Assembly (NCBI GenBank): GCA_009760855.2
Contig: WPIO01000203.1
Location: forward strand, 186,001-250,000
Reading direction: 5' to 3'
Length of the DNA stretch: 64,000 nucleotides
Source: Cristatella mucedo
Taxonomy: Eukaryota > Bryozoa > Phylactolaemata > Cristatellidae
In this document: one piece after another, positions 48,866 to 60,000 of the stretch
How positions within the stretch are numbered: position 1 is the first letter of the stretch
Layout of the letters: each line of letters starts with the position of its first letter
The notes under the pieces: generated by a model
Databases searched by the model: none
Told to the model about the DNA's origin: nothing
Seen by the model: the letters and a program-made list of their open reading frames with translations, nothing else
Program-made: the position numbers and the translations under genes

Positions 48866-50103
48866 AATATTAAAATTGGTAATAATAATGTTGCACTTGA
48901 TAAAACGCCCTCAGAGAACGTAATCTCTTTCTAGACGCTTCACATTTGCTGCAAAGGGTAATGCAATTGAATGGCGAGTACAATCATGCTTGGAAAAACA
49001 GACAGAATGAATAATATGGTTAGGGGTGACATGCCCAGTGTCAGTACCCATAAGCACATGAAGGACGAATCACAGGGACCCACTAAATGGTGTCCTAAAT
49101 AGGTATGTTTTTAAGTTCCTTTTAAATGTGGTCAGGTCACGGGATGTTCTGACGCAGGTCGGGAGGGAGTTCCAGGCTTTGGGAGCATACGAACTAAATG
49201 CACGGTCTCCAAAGGATTTAAGGTTTGTACGAGGTATTTCTAGACTGTTGGATTCCGAAAAGCAGGTGGTACGATGCTTGGCCTGATGGGGGAGTATATC
49301 TGAAAGATAGGCTGGAGCCATAGAATAAAGGGACCTAAAAATGAGCGAAAAAACCTTGAAGTGAATCCGTTGCTTGACTGGTAGCCGGTGCTGGTCGGCG
49401 AGAAGTGGAGTAATGTGGCAACTGCGAGGCTCATGACAGACATGATAGCTGCCGAGTTTTGCACCAGCTGCAATCGCCTGATCGCACATGCTGGTATGCC
49501 AGTAAGCAGTGAGTTGCAGAAGTCGAGACGGGATGTCACGAATGCATGGGCCAACTTGGACGTGGTATCCTTATCTAAACAAGCCCGAATTTTACCAATG
49601 TTACAAAGCTGAACATAGGCAGATTTGATTGGGGAGCTGATATGGTCGCCTAGCGAGAGGTCACTTTGGAGTATAACACCTAGATTTTGAGGTGATGCAT
49701 AGGAGATATGCTGGCAGAGCCAATTTTGAGAGTCAGCTTTTCCAATCTCTGAATCACACTGGGCTTGCCCATAACTAGTCGGTTAGTTTTATCATCGTTT
49801 AGTTTTATAAAATGAGCTGCCATGCATGTGTGGATGTCAGCAATGCATGGAGCAAGTGAGTTGGAAGAAATTGAGGTGCTCGAAGGCTGGGAGGGATCAA
49901 AGCAAAGATACAACTGAGTGACATCCGCATAGAAGTGAAAGTCGAGATTGTGCTTGGAAATGACATCAGCAAGAGGGAGAGTATAAACCGTGAAAAGAAC
50001 CAGACCTAGCACGGAGCCCTTAGTTACTCCATATTTCAGAGGTACTTCAGATGATCTTTTTCTATTTACGTCAATACTCTGGAGTCTCCAACTGAGATAC
50101 GAC
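48866..50103 (-). mobile_element. LINE-1, 5'-truncated, with 6-bp TSD (unit II only)
   Basis: Flanked by cacgat at 48,860-48,865 and 50,104-50,109. The counterpart in unit I (near 22,192) carries the site once. The minus strand encodes the RT from [17 protein letters not shown] (49,680-50,012) with HFYADVTQLYL, where the second catalytic Asp is replaced by Val. The C-terminal end follows at 49,070-49,554, ending FSGSL. The hairpin end is near 48,895-48,940 with an aat-repeat terminus. Confidence 0.92.
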
Positions 50104-50470
50104 CACGATGCCTAGCCTGGTGGTGGAGGGCAAGTTCTGACCGGCTAACTGGAGCCACAGAATAAAGGAACCTACAAGTTAACGACCAAACCTTTGTTAG
50201 TGATCAAACCGAAGTTTGACTGAGAGTCGGAGCAGGTTGGCTAGGAGTGGTGTGATGTGGCAACTAAGCCGCTCACGTAGACAAGCCTAGCTACATAGTT
50301 TTGAACCAACACTAACTGTCGAATGGCATAGGCTAGTAAACCAACAAGCAGTAAGTTCCAGAAGCCAAGACGTGATGTTTAGAATGTGAGGACACATTTT
50401 ACATAGTTTTATTACCTTAGAAAGCTCGAGTTTTAGAAATTTTACATTAAGAAGGTGTCATTGGGTCATA
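50104..50470 (-). mobile_element. Old LINE-1-like remnant, second part
   Basis: Counterpart of 22,190-22,610. No frame is left. Confidence 0.6.
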
Positions 50471-50957
50471 ATTTGGTAATATGCAACGCAAGCTGAACTT
50501 TTGAAGACCGATTTCAAGTTAATTAAGCAGCTAAAAATTTTATCTCTTCGGTGAGAACAAATGTTGGTTTCGAGTATACTGTAGACAAGATTCGTCCTAC
50601 AGAGAAGCTTTCCTGTAGCAGCTTTTTATTGCAGGTATTGAAGCTCTGAATTTCATTACTGGCGTTTTGGACCAGATTGTTGCGTCACGGAGTTTATAAA
50701 AAAAATGGGCATATAATGCGATAAACTTGTTTGGTCTTGTGCTGCTTTTTTAATAATTTTTCTAATTATTCTTTGAAAGTTTTATCGGCATGATTTAGGC
50801 TAGCTACATAGTTACGTTCAATTAGTTATGCATGGCCGCAGCATATCTATGTATCGTAGAAGTGGGGCAGTGGAAATAGGGTCTAGAGCACAATTAGTCT
50901 TCTTTGACTTGGAGATATCTTTTACGATAATGTCACTCGTGGCTGCCTAGAAAGCAT
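50471..50957. other. Non-coding stretch shared with unit I
   Basis: Matches 22,610-23,140. No gene is visible. Confidence 0.5.
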
Positions 50958-51515
50958 ACAAAAGGGGGTTGGGCGGCCAGTAATTGGAGTTATCCCCCCA
51001 AATGACCGCTAATAGTGCGAGTTGTCCCCCATAGCACATTTATTAATATCGTACAAAGACCAATAAAATGAATGGCATGAAAATTAGCACAAAGAACACT
51101 GGTAACATAAGCTATCGTTTGATGTGATGTAGCTGCCGTGTTGACCTTCTGATGACCTGTAAAAGTCCAAGGTCACGTATAGCATTGCAGCTCAGTCATA
51201 CACGACTTTACCACCGAATCACCCAGATTTACTATCACTCATTATACAAATATGGCTAACTTCTCAAAAGATGCATGACACTTGACTCGACGCTAGCCCG
51301 ACCACACACAAAATATATAAAAAAAATTGACATCTCAAACTGTTGACTGTCATCACGACCACAGCCCAGGGACATTTTGTGACGGGCACATTATATGCAT
51401 ACACACCTATCATGCGTAGATGCACAGGGGGGAACGTGAAGACAGGTGAGCCCCGCTTATATTCCAACTTTCACACAGATCGGCTTAGTATCGACCAAGT
51501 TGGTCTATACTTAGC
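50958..51515. other. Unit II-specific insertion of about 560 bp, class unknown
   Basis: Unit I passes directly from the equivalent of 50,957 to that of about 51,520 (near 23,140-23,160). The insert starts aaaagggggttgggcgg and contains a 91-codon plus frame (from 51,343) with no recognised domain. I see no terminal repeats. Confidence 0.45.
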
Positions 51516-51708
51516 CTCAGGGGCTACACGGAATCTAGGGTGTGCTGATGTTACTAAATGCAGGAGTTCAGTGGGTATGACATTCATTACCTTCGGGGTG
51601 GAAACCCTGATCATGTAAATGACGGCTACAAAAAGTAGAGAAGCGCTAAGCTACATCACCTATTTTAGCTATGTCACGGAAAAATAAGTAAAAATTAAAT
51701 AAATAAAT

Positions 51709-51875
51709 ACTAGCTGATTGAACAGCCTTTTTAACAGCGACAGAAGAGCCTTTACGGCTATCACCACAGCTTGCAGCAGCCGTAAAGGATCGCCCACCGC
51801 AGGATTCAAACTCATGACATCGGGACCGAGGTCATGAACAGCAACCACCTTACCTAGTGTGCCATCACGGCTCAC
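51709..51875 (-). mobile_element. tRNA-derived SINE (unit II only)
   Basis: The minus-strand head is gagccgtgatggcacactag. The end is agctagtatttatttattta, showing an ATTT-type 3' tail. Unit I lacks it. Confidence 0.88.
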
Positions 51876-52351
51876 TTAATCATTAGCGAACGAGTTAGGC
51901 CTCGGTGTAGCAAGTAAGCAAGAAAAAGAAGTAGATTGCCCTTGTTATGCGTGCTGCCCGCTATATATATGCTCCTTTCGAATGAAAGGTTTTGCTGAGG
52001 TTGTATGGTTTTCTGGACCATAGCAACCCGATTGGTGTCACTGTCGATCACGCAATAAGTTTCAGGCAAAGACAAAAGTGGGGCTTCAAAGCTTTGTGGA
52101 TCATTCCATATAAATATCGCAGCGCAAGGAGCGTTCACACAAGTATGCAGGCCGCCAGACTATGTACTCTTATATTTCCAGTGAAATAAGCACAGGACCT
52201 GTTGTCAGACCTGCTTCAATTGTCAGACCTGCCTAAGACGGGAACGTGACGCGAAAGTAACAAACATGATAGCGGTTAAGGAAATAGTTCATAGTAGAAA
52301 TTTGCCTTTTTGGACGATGCACCTGTGATAGACCAATATTTTGTATAAAAA
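51876..52351. other. Non-coding stretch
   Basis: Includes a repeated phrase gtcagacctgc (52,206-52,230). Only its end (from about 52,260) matches unit I. No gene is visible. Confidence 0.45.
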
Positions 52352-52523
52352 AATACTAGCTGATTTACCAGCCTCTTTTGTATAGTGACAGGAGAACCTA
52401 AACGGCTATTACCACCGCTTGCAGCAGAGATAACGGATCGTCCACTGCAACATTCCAAACGAAGACATCGGGACCGAGGTCGTGAAAAGCAACAGCCTTA
52501 CCTAGTGTGCCGTCACGGTTCAC
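52352..52523 (-). mobile_element. tRNA-derived SINE, old copy shared by both units
   Basis: Counterpart of 23,410-23,582; head gaaccgtgacggcacactag on the minus strand, end with a T-run tail (minus strand). Confidence 0.82.
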
Positions 52524-53418
52524 AATAAAGACGCAAGACTTGGATTTTGCTGCTAAGCTACGTTTAATGTGATTTAAGCAGTCTTCGTATGCCGAACGAT
52601 AAACAGTCAGCCCTAATCGTGTGTAGGATTTCTCAAGCTGTGTTTAGTGACCTTGAGAAATCATAGTGTGTGTGCTTGCACCTAGTGAATTTCATGTGTG
52701 TATTAAACCACAGGCTACCTAGGCGAGGCACACAGTACGCCTAGTTAGAGGCTCAAGCTCGTCCAGAACTTCAGCTAATGTCATGCTGTAGCTTTCTATT
52801 GACAATGATAGATCGGAAGGAAAATTGAGCAGCAGGAGCGAAGGAGATATCTTCACTTAGAAGGCCTCAATGTCGAGATCATCAAGATTTTGTAATTCAT
52901 ATATGGTTAGGAATGCAGACGAAGCCACGTGCGGTCGTACCCGATGGTGGGGTCCAGAAGGATGGAGCAAAACGGCGGGACATTTGATGTAGGCAATTAA
53001 CATTTAAATGTCAGTAGTAACTAGGGTTTGTGGTAAAGGTTTAATAGTAACCGTAAAACAGCTGTGTCTTGCCCAAAATGAAAACCGTAAACAAATGTTA
53101 GGGGGGTTCCTGGGATTCAGAAAAACTGCAGGACATTCGACGTAGGCAAATAACATTTAGATATCTGTATCAACTAGGGTTTGTGGTAAAGGTTTAACAG
53201 TGACCGTAAAACTGCTGTGTCTTGCCCGAAATGAAAACAGTAAACCGGTGCTGTTTTTCAACTGTTTAACCATTTTAATGGAACTTTAAACAACATGCTA
53301 AAACCGAAGCTTCAGGATCCATGTAAATACATTTTTATAAATTCTTTTTGAATGCGCTAGTAATTTTTTTTTATTAAAATATCATCATAACGGCAAAAAA
53401 TATAACCTAAGTAAACTT
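52524..53418. other. Non-coding stretch with a local tandem duplication
   Basis: Two units of about 152 bp (from about 52,975 and 53,130) share gacatt.gatgtaggcaa, aactagggtttgtggtaaag and the segment around gctgtgtcttgccc. Unit I has a single copy (24,530-24,640). Confidence 0.7.
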
Positions 53419-54276
53419 TTGCAGGAATTAGGAAACACGATAATTATTGATGTTGTGGCGTACAGAAATGTCAATGTTCTTTTCAGCCATGTCTTCAGTT
53501 TGGGAATGGGCTTGACAGCGAAAGAACCATTTACACAAGAACTACAAGGTCAATGTGGACGATGCAATGCAATCATAAAATTATTTGGAATATTTTCAAT
53601 GACGTTAAATATTCATCTGAAAATACATCTAGCTGATTTTCGTTATACTGCTGGAGGGTTTAAATCTTAGGAAGAGCCCCTGAACAGTAAGAAAAAGAAA
53701 ACGATTGCCGATTTAATGGGGGTAAAGAGTCTGGTGGAGATACTGATCGGGCTACTGAGGAAACATCAGTGAGAGCTACCACTAGAAGAAAGTACGTGCG
53801 GCTATTAATGTCACTGGACGGATTCAAACTTGCAGCTAACAAAAGCGATGCAATGAAGCAGGTACGTGAGGATTACGGAAAATTAAAACTAAATGATTGC
53901 TGACATCAGGGTAAAACTCAAGTGGAGATTGAAGTGTAGCACGACTTTAGATAGGTACACCACGCTAAGATGACATTGAACCTTCGTTGTCAATACTCAT
54001 AATCGGAGCTATAAAAACCGATCCAGACAAGTTTTCTTCGAATGTTTGGTTCGTGCACTGCTCAATATATGGCCAATCATGGTAACAACATTTGAGCACA
54101 GTCTCAAACATACATTTGTCGTGACGTCAAAAACTAAGCTAAATTTCACCGGAATTCTGGTACCTCGTCTACTTGAACTCATAGATATTGAACTTGTTGA
54201 TGAACAGCCTTTGAATTATGCTGAAAGTGAACTAGTCTCTTCTAGATTAATGGAATTATTTCGACGAAAACATTGA
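53419..54276 (+). pseudogene. Unit II counterpart of the 24,986-25,598 frames
   Basis: Colinear with 24,860-25,620. The upstream part is broken by stops and frameshifts. The last piece (54,046-54,276) keeps TSKTKLNFTGILVPRLLELI and DEQPLNYAESEL, close to unit I's SKTKLNFAENLVFPLLGL and EHPLNYAKS. Together with unit I this suggests decay of a real coding sequence, but its identity is unknown. Confidence 0.35.
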
Positions 54277-54934
54277 CCATTCATCTGATCAAACGGTGTT
54301 CATCAAACAAATTACCTATTGAATGTAAAATAGCGACAAAACGGATAAACTAACAACAGCTGTTCATATAGCTGTCAAAACGTTTTCAGAAACTGGAAAC
54401 AAGATGCAAGAATGCTAGTTTTTTGGAGAGATATTCGGAAAAGTGGGTGATCCCTTTGCTGCAAATGTAAAGCACCTAGAGAGAGATTAAGTTCTCTGAT
54501 GGTGCTTTATCAAGTGCATTATTATAATTGTTATCTGGCTGTCGTACACGGTAGGCGACTCCTGGTCCTAGACCTATATTGAGTCGGACTTGCCACCGGC
54601 TGATGCAAACAAGCCCAGCAGGCGCGTTAACAAAAGTTGCTAGCACTCGGTTCGGAATGCGAGGATTTTCTCATCAGGAGGGGCAATAAGCTGAAGCGAC
54701 AGTTTTCCGGAAATCACCAAGCCGCTACCTTTCTCATCTTATTTCACACTCCAAGGCGTATCCAATGTGAGATTACCAGGAAGCAGAACTAGTGGCAAGT
54801 GTGCATGCCAGAATCGCTGTGGGCAGTAACACGAATCTGAAGCTCATAGTGAAATAAAAATTAGTTTTGCAGCTTTGCTTGTATTGCTGCAGAAGAATCA
54901 CAACGGGTATCACAACTACTAACAGTAGGCAATA
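54277..54934. other. Non-coding stretch with one LINE-1 end
   Basis: Matches 25,620-26,405 apart from the LINE-1 end at 54,460-54,535. No gene is visible. Confidence 0.5.
54460..54535 (+). mobile_element. LINE-1 3' terminus only (about 75 bp)
   Basis: Contains gcaaatgtaaagcacctaga, then agttctctgatggtgctttatcaagtgc and a short att end. Only the terminal hairpin region was inserted; unit I lacks it. Confidence 0.8.
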
Positions 54935-55020
54935 CATTTTTGCCCACTCGAATATTTGAACCTACGACCTCGCTCGTAAAAAAGAAGCACCTTAACTCTT
55001 GAGCTTTCATACTCTTTGAA
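54935..55020 (-). mobile_element. tRNA-like head of a second SINE-type repeat (unit II copy)
   Basis: Counterpart of 26,410-26,510; minus-strand gagttaaggtgcttc and aggttcaaatattcg match A- and B-box positions. Confidence 0.5.
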
Positions 55021-55604
55021 AGTAAGTGAAGAATATTTCCGTAAAAATGTAGAGGAAAAGACGATAAGCATGGCAGCGAGACCATGAGCTAACTGGGATC
55101 CAGTAGTCATGGCATGTGAACAGCCTGCTATACCGTTTGAGAGGAGCATTGAAGCTATAATGTCGTGTGGTCTGGCACTTAAGAAATACATTCATTTTTT
55201 AGTTACACCAATTATCATGGCTTTATCGTACCTGTTTAATCCATCTGGCTGCGGGGAATGCAGCCGTGGCATGGAAACGTCGGCTCATTTTCTCAAAAAA
55301 TTGGGGATAGGGGATAAGTAGGGGTAAATTTTTGAAATGCTAATATGCATCAGGAATTCACAAAATAAGTTGTAACAAAGCAAACCAAGTTGGCAAATCA
55401 TAGAAACTGTAGCGGTTACGAGGTACATTATCTGAACCATAACCGCAACCAAAGTGCCCCGGTTAGTCAATTCACAAAATGGTCACCCACTTGAACGGAT
55501 TTTTTTTGTCAGCCGGCTGGGTAAGCATTAAGGCAGGTTTTTTTAATAGCAGCGAATTTTCCTATATTAAATGTTGACAAAAACTTACTTAATACTTATG
55601 GGCG
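55021..55604. other. Non-coding stretch shared with unit I
   Basis: Matches 26,511-27,040. No gene is visible. Confidence 0.5.
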
Positions 55605-56530
55605 AACCCAGTGCGATTCAAAATTTGGAAGCTAATTCTCAAAATAGGCTCTGAGAGCACATTTCCTGTTGAATCCGGACGAAATCTAATTTTCGTGTTC
55701 CACAGTGACCTTTCGTTAGATGAACGCGTAAGCTCCACAATCAAATTTGCGTACTTTCAGAAACACAACATTGATGATATTTGGGCTTGTTTAGATAGGG
55801 ATACCACATCTAATATGGTCCATGCATTTGTGACATCCCATCTTGACTTTTGTAACTCACGGCTTACTGTCCTGCCGGCATGTGCAATCAGGCGCTTACA
55901 GCTGTTGCAAAACTCCGAAGGTAGGCTTGTATATCTTGAGTGCTGCAGTTGCCACATCACACCACTTCTCACCGATCTGAACTGGCTACCAGTCAAGCAA
56001 CGGATTGAATTTAATGTTTTGTCACTCACTTTCAGGTGACGACATTTAGTGGCTCCAGCATGAATATTAATTAGATCTTCTCCCCTATCAGGCCAAACAT
56101 CTTACTACCCACTTTTCGGAATCTTACTGTTGCACTGTGCGTCGTACAAACATCGAACTCCCTGGAGATCGTCCTTGTAGTCCGTTCGCTCCAAAAGCCG
56201 AGAACTCACTTCTAACCTACCTCACGACATCCCTTTATTTGACCAATTCAAATTTAATTCAAAAGGGACCTAACTACTTATTTATATATGACGGCATTTA
56301 GTTGGTCCGTGTGATTTGTACTTTATGTGCTAATGCTGGATGACGCTATTGCATGGTGGCACTAACTAAACGTGCATCCAGACCTTGCGCCTGCATCACC
56401 TGACTCCTAACCAGTTATTCTTGTCATCTATTGAGCTTGCTCATTTAGATATTCGATCGTGCTTCAATTCAGCAATTGCAAAGCATGTAGAAAGAGATTG
56501 AGTTCTTCGATGAGGCTTTATGAAATGTAC
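55605..56530 (+). mobile_element. LINE-1-type remnant, shared by both units
   Basis: The frame at 55,611-56,039 reads SDLSLDERVSSTIKFAYFQ, NMVHAFVTSHLDFCNSRL and LNWLPVKQRIEFNVLSLTFR, the CR1/L2 RT C-terminal region. Stops follow, then the family 3' UTR and hairpin near 56,475-56,520. Counterpart of 34,740-35,640, with a longer surviving frame. Confidence 0.88.
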
Positions 56531-56929
56531 TGTTTTTATTATTACAACGGCGTGAAGCCGCTTCTACTGAAGAAGGACATGTTGACTAACATGCAATGAA
56601 AAATGAGCAAGCTCTGTTGAGATCGGTGAAGCACAGACCCAAAGTATGGTATAAATTCGATTTTTATCAAATTCGAAAGATAATTTTCTCTGCATCTTTC
56701 TATTCAACCTTCACTTCCAAAACGACCGCGAAAAAACGATGCCTTTGATATCCGAGGGATACATATCGTAGGAATGCTCTCAGGTGAAATGCAACGAGAA
56801 GTAGTCCACGCGCTATCAAGGTGCACACGCGTTCACCTTTTGGCTGGCACAACCTCAGAAAAAGCTAATTAGCAACAGTGCCGATGCAACAGCATTAACA
56901 AGCAAATTGACAATGGCGTCAGCACACAG
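56531..56929. other. Non-coding stretch shared with unit I
   Basis: Counterpart of 35,641-36,009, without the LINE-1 that sits at 36,015 in unit I. Confidence 0.5.
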
Positions 56930-59335
56930 TTGCTCCCCCAGGTACCAAGTCCTCCTTTATCTCAGGTTTTTCAGATCCCATTTTGATATCACGTGCTAGA
57001 AATCAATCTTGCATCGATATTAGTGATTCAACACTCACTTTGACAAATTATCTGAGGTTTCAAGTTCAGAATTTCCTGCATTTACTGACTCTCTTTGTGG
57101 CTCATTTACATGACCCAAGTCACAACATCAGTCACATACTCGATCCAAAATTTTCCCACAAGCTTGTGATCCCTTATTATTAAAAAATTTTGCTCATTAG
57201 ATATGTGTGCAGGTCTCGTTGAATTATCAGTGTGTAGTCTTCTCAACAACAGCAATCATCAGTGAACCGCAAAATCTCGAGAACCTTGTTATTGAAGCTG
57301 TCAGCGAGATAATATCTTCTTTGTCCCAGCCGCTATATTCCCCTTCCGACCTGTCACCATTGATGAAATGCTACAATATGAAACTTTCTGATGTGCCCTA
57401 CGAGCTTACACCTCTGACTAATCGAAATGTATGCCCTCGCTCTGAAGGCCGATAGTTTATCGAAGACATTAAACTAGCTAGGTATACTAAGCACAAGCTT
57501 GAGAGCTTACGCAGACGGTCTGGACTTGTAGGTAATGCATTCAATCATAGCGAATTCAGAGTCTAGCTTCTAAAAAATATTGTTAAAGTGCAGATTCACA
57601 AGCACAAAATGCTATGCTGATCTCAACCATCAATCATCTCCCTAATTGCTCCCATATAAGCCCCTTATCTATTGATGCCTGTTGTGACCTAGCCGGTAGC
57701 TTTTCTACCTTTTTAGTCTAAAAGATAGACAAGATAAAGGAATCCATCCCTAAGGTAGCTCAATCCCTTTTGGATGTATCCCACTGAATAGCATGAACAC
57801 GTAATAATAATAATAATAATAATATTGCACTTGATAAAGCGCCCTCAGAGAACTTAATCTCTTTCTAGGTGCTTTACATTTGCTGCAAAGTGATATGCAA
57901 TAGAATAGTAATTAAAATCATGCTTGAAAAACAAACAAAATGAATAATATGGTTAGGGGTGACATGCACAGGGTCAGCATGTAAATGTGGTTAGTGGCAG
58001 CATGCAGTGTCAGCACGCATAAGCACATCAAGGACGAATCACAGGGACCTGCCCTCAATTCCGTGTGCTACCTCAATGTACATTCAAGGAGGCCACGAGT
58101 GGCTTCATCCAAAAATTCGTCTCTTAGTCAAAGTCACGTTCTAGTCTTCTAGACCCTATTCTCACCCTCCTACTGCAACCATGCAAAGATCTATGCTGTC
58201 ATGCATGGTGAACATAACTGACATAAGATGTGTTTAGCCTGAGGTCATGTATCCAGGCTTTTCAAAAAGTCTGCAGTCAGGCAGCTACTCAAGAAAGCAA
58301 GACTAGACCAAAAGAACTTAAGCAACTTTCACCCAGCCTCACTCATATCTATCCTATTAATGCTAATGGAACGAGTTTTGGTAGACCAGCTGAAAGATAA
58401 GTCACTAAAATAGAAACTAAGTTCTAGCTTGGATTTAGAGCTAATCACTGCAAAAGAGTCAGCATTGCGGAGCACGTATATTAACCTTCTTATAAATGAG
58501 GACTTAGATATAGTACCTCTGTTCGCTTAATAATTTGACATCTTTTGATACGATTGATCACCATGACCATCTCGAGCGCATTTCAGCTCATTTCTTCGAT
58601 TGCACTGCAATCGCTTAAGTCCCATCTCAGTGGGAGACTCCGGAATACAGACGTGAGTGGATGAAGATCATCCGATGAACCACTAAAGTATTGTATAAAA
58701 CAAGACTCTATGCTTGGTCCGGTTTTTTCACGGTTTTTTGGTCTACCTCGTGCCGAGCTGAAGAAGCAAAAAGGTCTGCGGCCGCCAACGATGGAGCGAA
58801 GGACGGCTATAGGCACGGCAGTCCGGCTACTAAGTTTGTGTCTCGTACTTGTAGGTCCCCTCATTCTGTGGCTCCCGCGTCTCTATCAGAATTACTCCCC
58901 ACCAGACCAAGCATTGTAGCTCCTGCTGTAATGAATGTGATAATTTACCTATACCCCGTGCAAACCTCAAATCTTTTTGAGATCGCGACTTCAGTTGGTC
59001 TGCAATACAGCTTGGAACTCACGACTGACTTCGTGTCATTCATTCTTAGCATGACGACATTTGAAAAGAAGCTTACAACTACCAGTTTGTGTAAGCATTT
59101 AGAGGATCATTGCGATTGATTCTTTGTCTGCTAGCACTGTGCCTGGTGCTACTAACCATATTATATGCTTACCCGGTTCACGTCACATCTAGCAATTTAA
59201 TGTTTGGTGACAATGCGAATCTCACCATGGCATTTAGTCCGGCTTTCCTTACAGCATCTGAAGAGTGCTCAGAAAAAGATTCGACTCGCGGAGGGCGCTT
59301 TAGAAATGCATTACGACTATTCTTAGAACAGACCC
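56930..59335 (+). mobile_element. LINE-3-type element, long degenerate copy (unit II)
   Basis: The linker between endonuclease and RT is readable at 57,207-57,455 (YSPSDLSPLMKCYNMKLSDV, then the PLTNRNVCPR region). Further residues follow in the same register (IKLARYTKHKLESLRRRSGL). The RT start (KKARLDQKNLSNF, near 58,300), a decayed catalytic region, the C-terminal region (RSPHSVAPASLSELL, 58,691-59,119) and the 3' end near 59,265-59,330 follow. A LINE-1 end is nested at 57,800-58,050. Unit I counterpart: 36,475-38,612. Confidence 0.8.
57800..58050 (-). mobile_element. LINE-1 3' end nested in LINE-3 (unit II only)
   Basis: An aat-repeat terminus, the hairpin region (57,835-57,880) and the 3' UTR up to caagcacatcaaggacgaat. 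The unit I LINE-3 copy (near 37,335) is uninterrupted. Confidence 0.85.
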
Positions 59336-60000
59336 ACTTGTTTAGATAGCAATCTCTTCAGCCTAACGCTACATGGAATATAGCTTCTGTGCTAATCTAG
59401 CCAGAGATTAGCCACCTGATCCAATCACCCCCTACCAAACCATCGGCAGTTAAGATAAATATTAGTTATAACGTTGTAAGGAACCTAAGCTTGAAGTGCA
59501 GTATCGGTTCGTAACATATTATTCCCTTCTTAAAGTTGGTTAAGGTTTTAAAACAGCATCATAATACAACTAAAAACTCCTAGAAAGAGATTTAGCTGTC
59601 AATGGTTACTATACATACGTCTGATTGCTATTGCTTTTCTCTCTAGGTGCTGTACACGTACTGCTTAGATGATGAGTGGTTACTCACAACTTGCACATAA
59701 TTAAAAAAAAATTATTGCCACCGATAAGCGGACAAGGACATTTCACACGGGTGGGAAAAGGTTGTCAGAACAGGTGACTTTGTAGCTTCTTATTTAATGC
59801 CGTCAAGTGAAAATTTCAGCAATACAGGCTGCAAGGCAATAGAGAGAGATTGAGAATCTTCAAGGCAGGTGAATTTTTGAGTAAAACCTAGACTGTGCTG
59901 GGCAATTAGATCAGTAAAAGAAACTCACCTTATATTCGCTAGCAATATTTATATTCTCTGAAATCTCCCTCTAAGAAACAACGTAAACCTAGTACAGTGC
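59336..60000. other. Non-coding stretch, end of unit II
   Basis: Matches 38,613-39,290. No gene is visible. Confidence 0.5.

Larger units (their letters stand above)
39795..60000. repeat. Segmental duplication unit II
   Basis: This is the second copy of the roughly 20-kb unit. Homology to unit I begins abruptly just after an AT-rich inverted-repeat tract (39,560-39,776), at the equivalent of position 3,053, and fades near 60,000 (equivalent 39,290). It lacks the large inverted repeat, the nested LINE-2/LINE-1/SINE complex and the 7.7-kb block that enlarge unit I. It has private insertions at 41,760-42,054, 43,405-45,306, 48,866-50,103, about 50,958-51,515, 51,709-51,875, 54,460-54,535 and 57,800-58,050. 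Confidence 0.85.
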
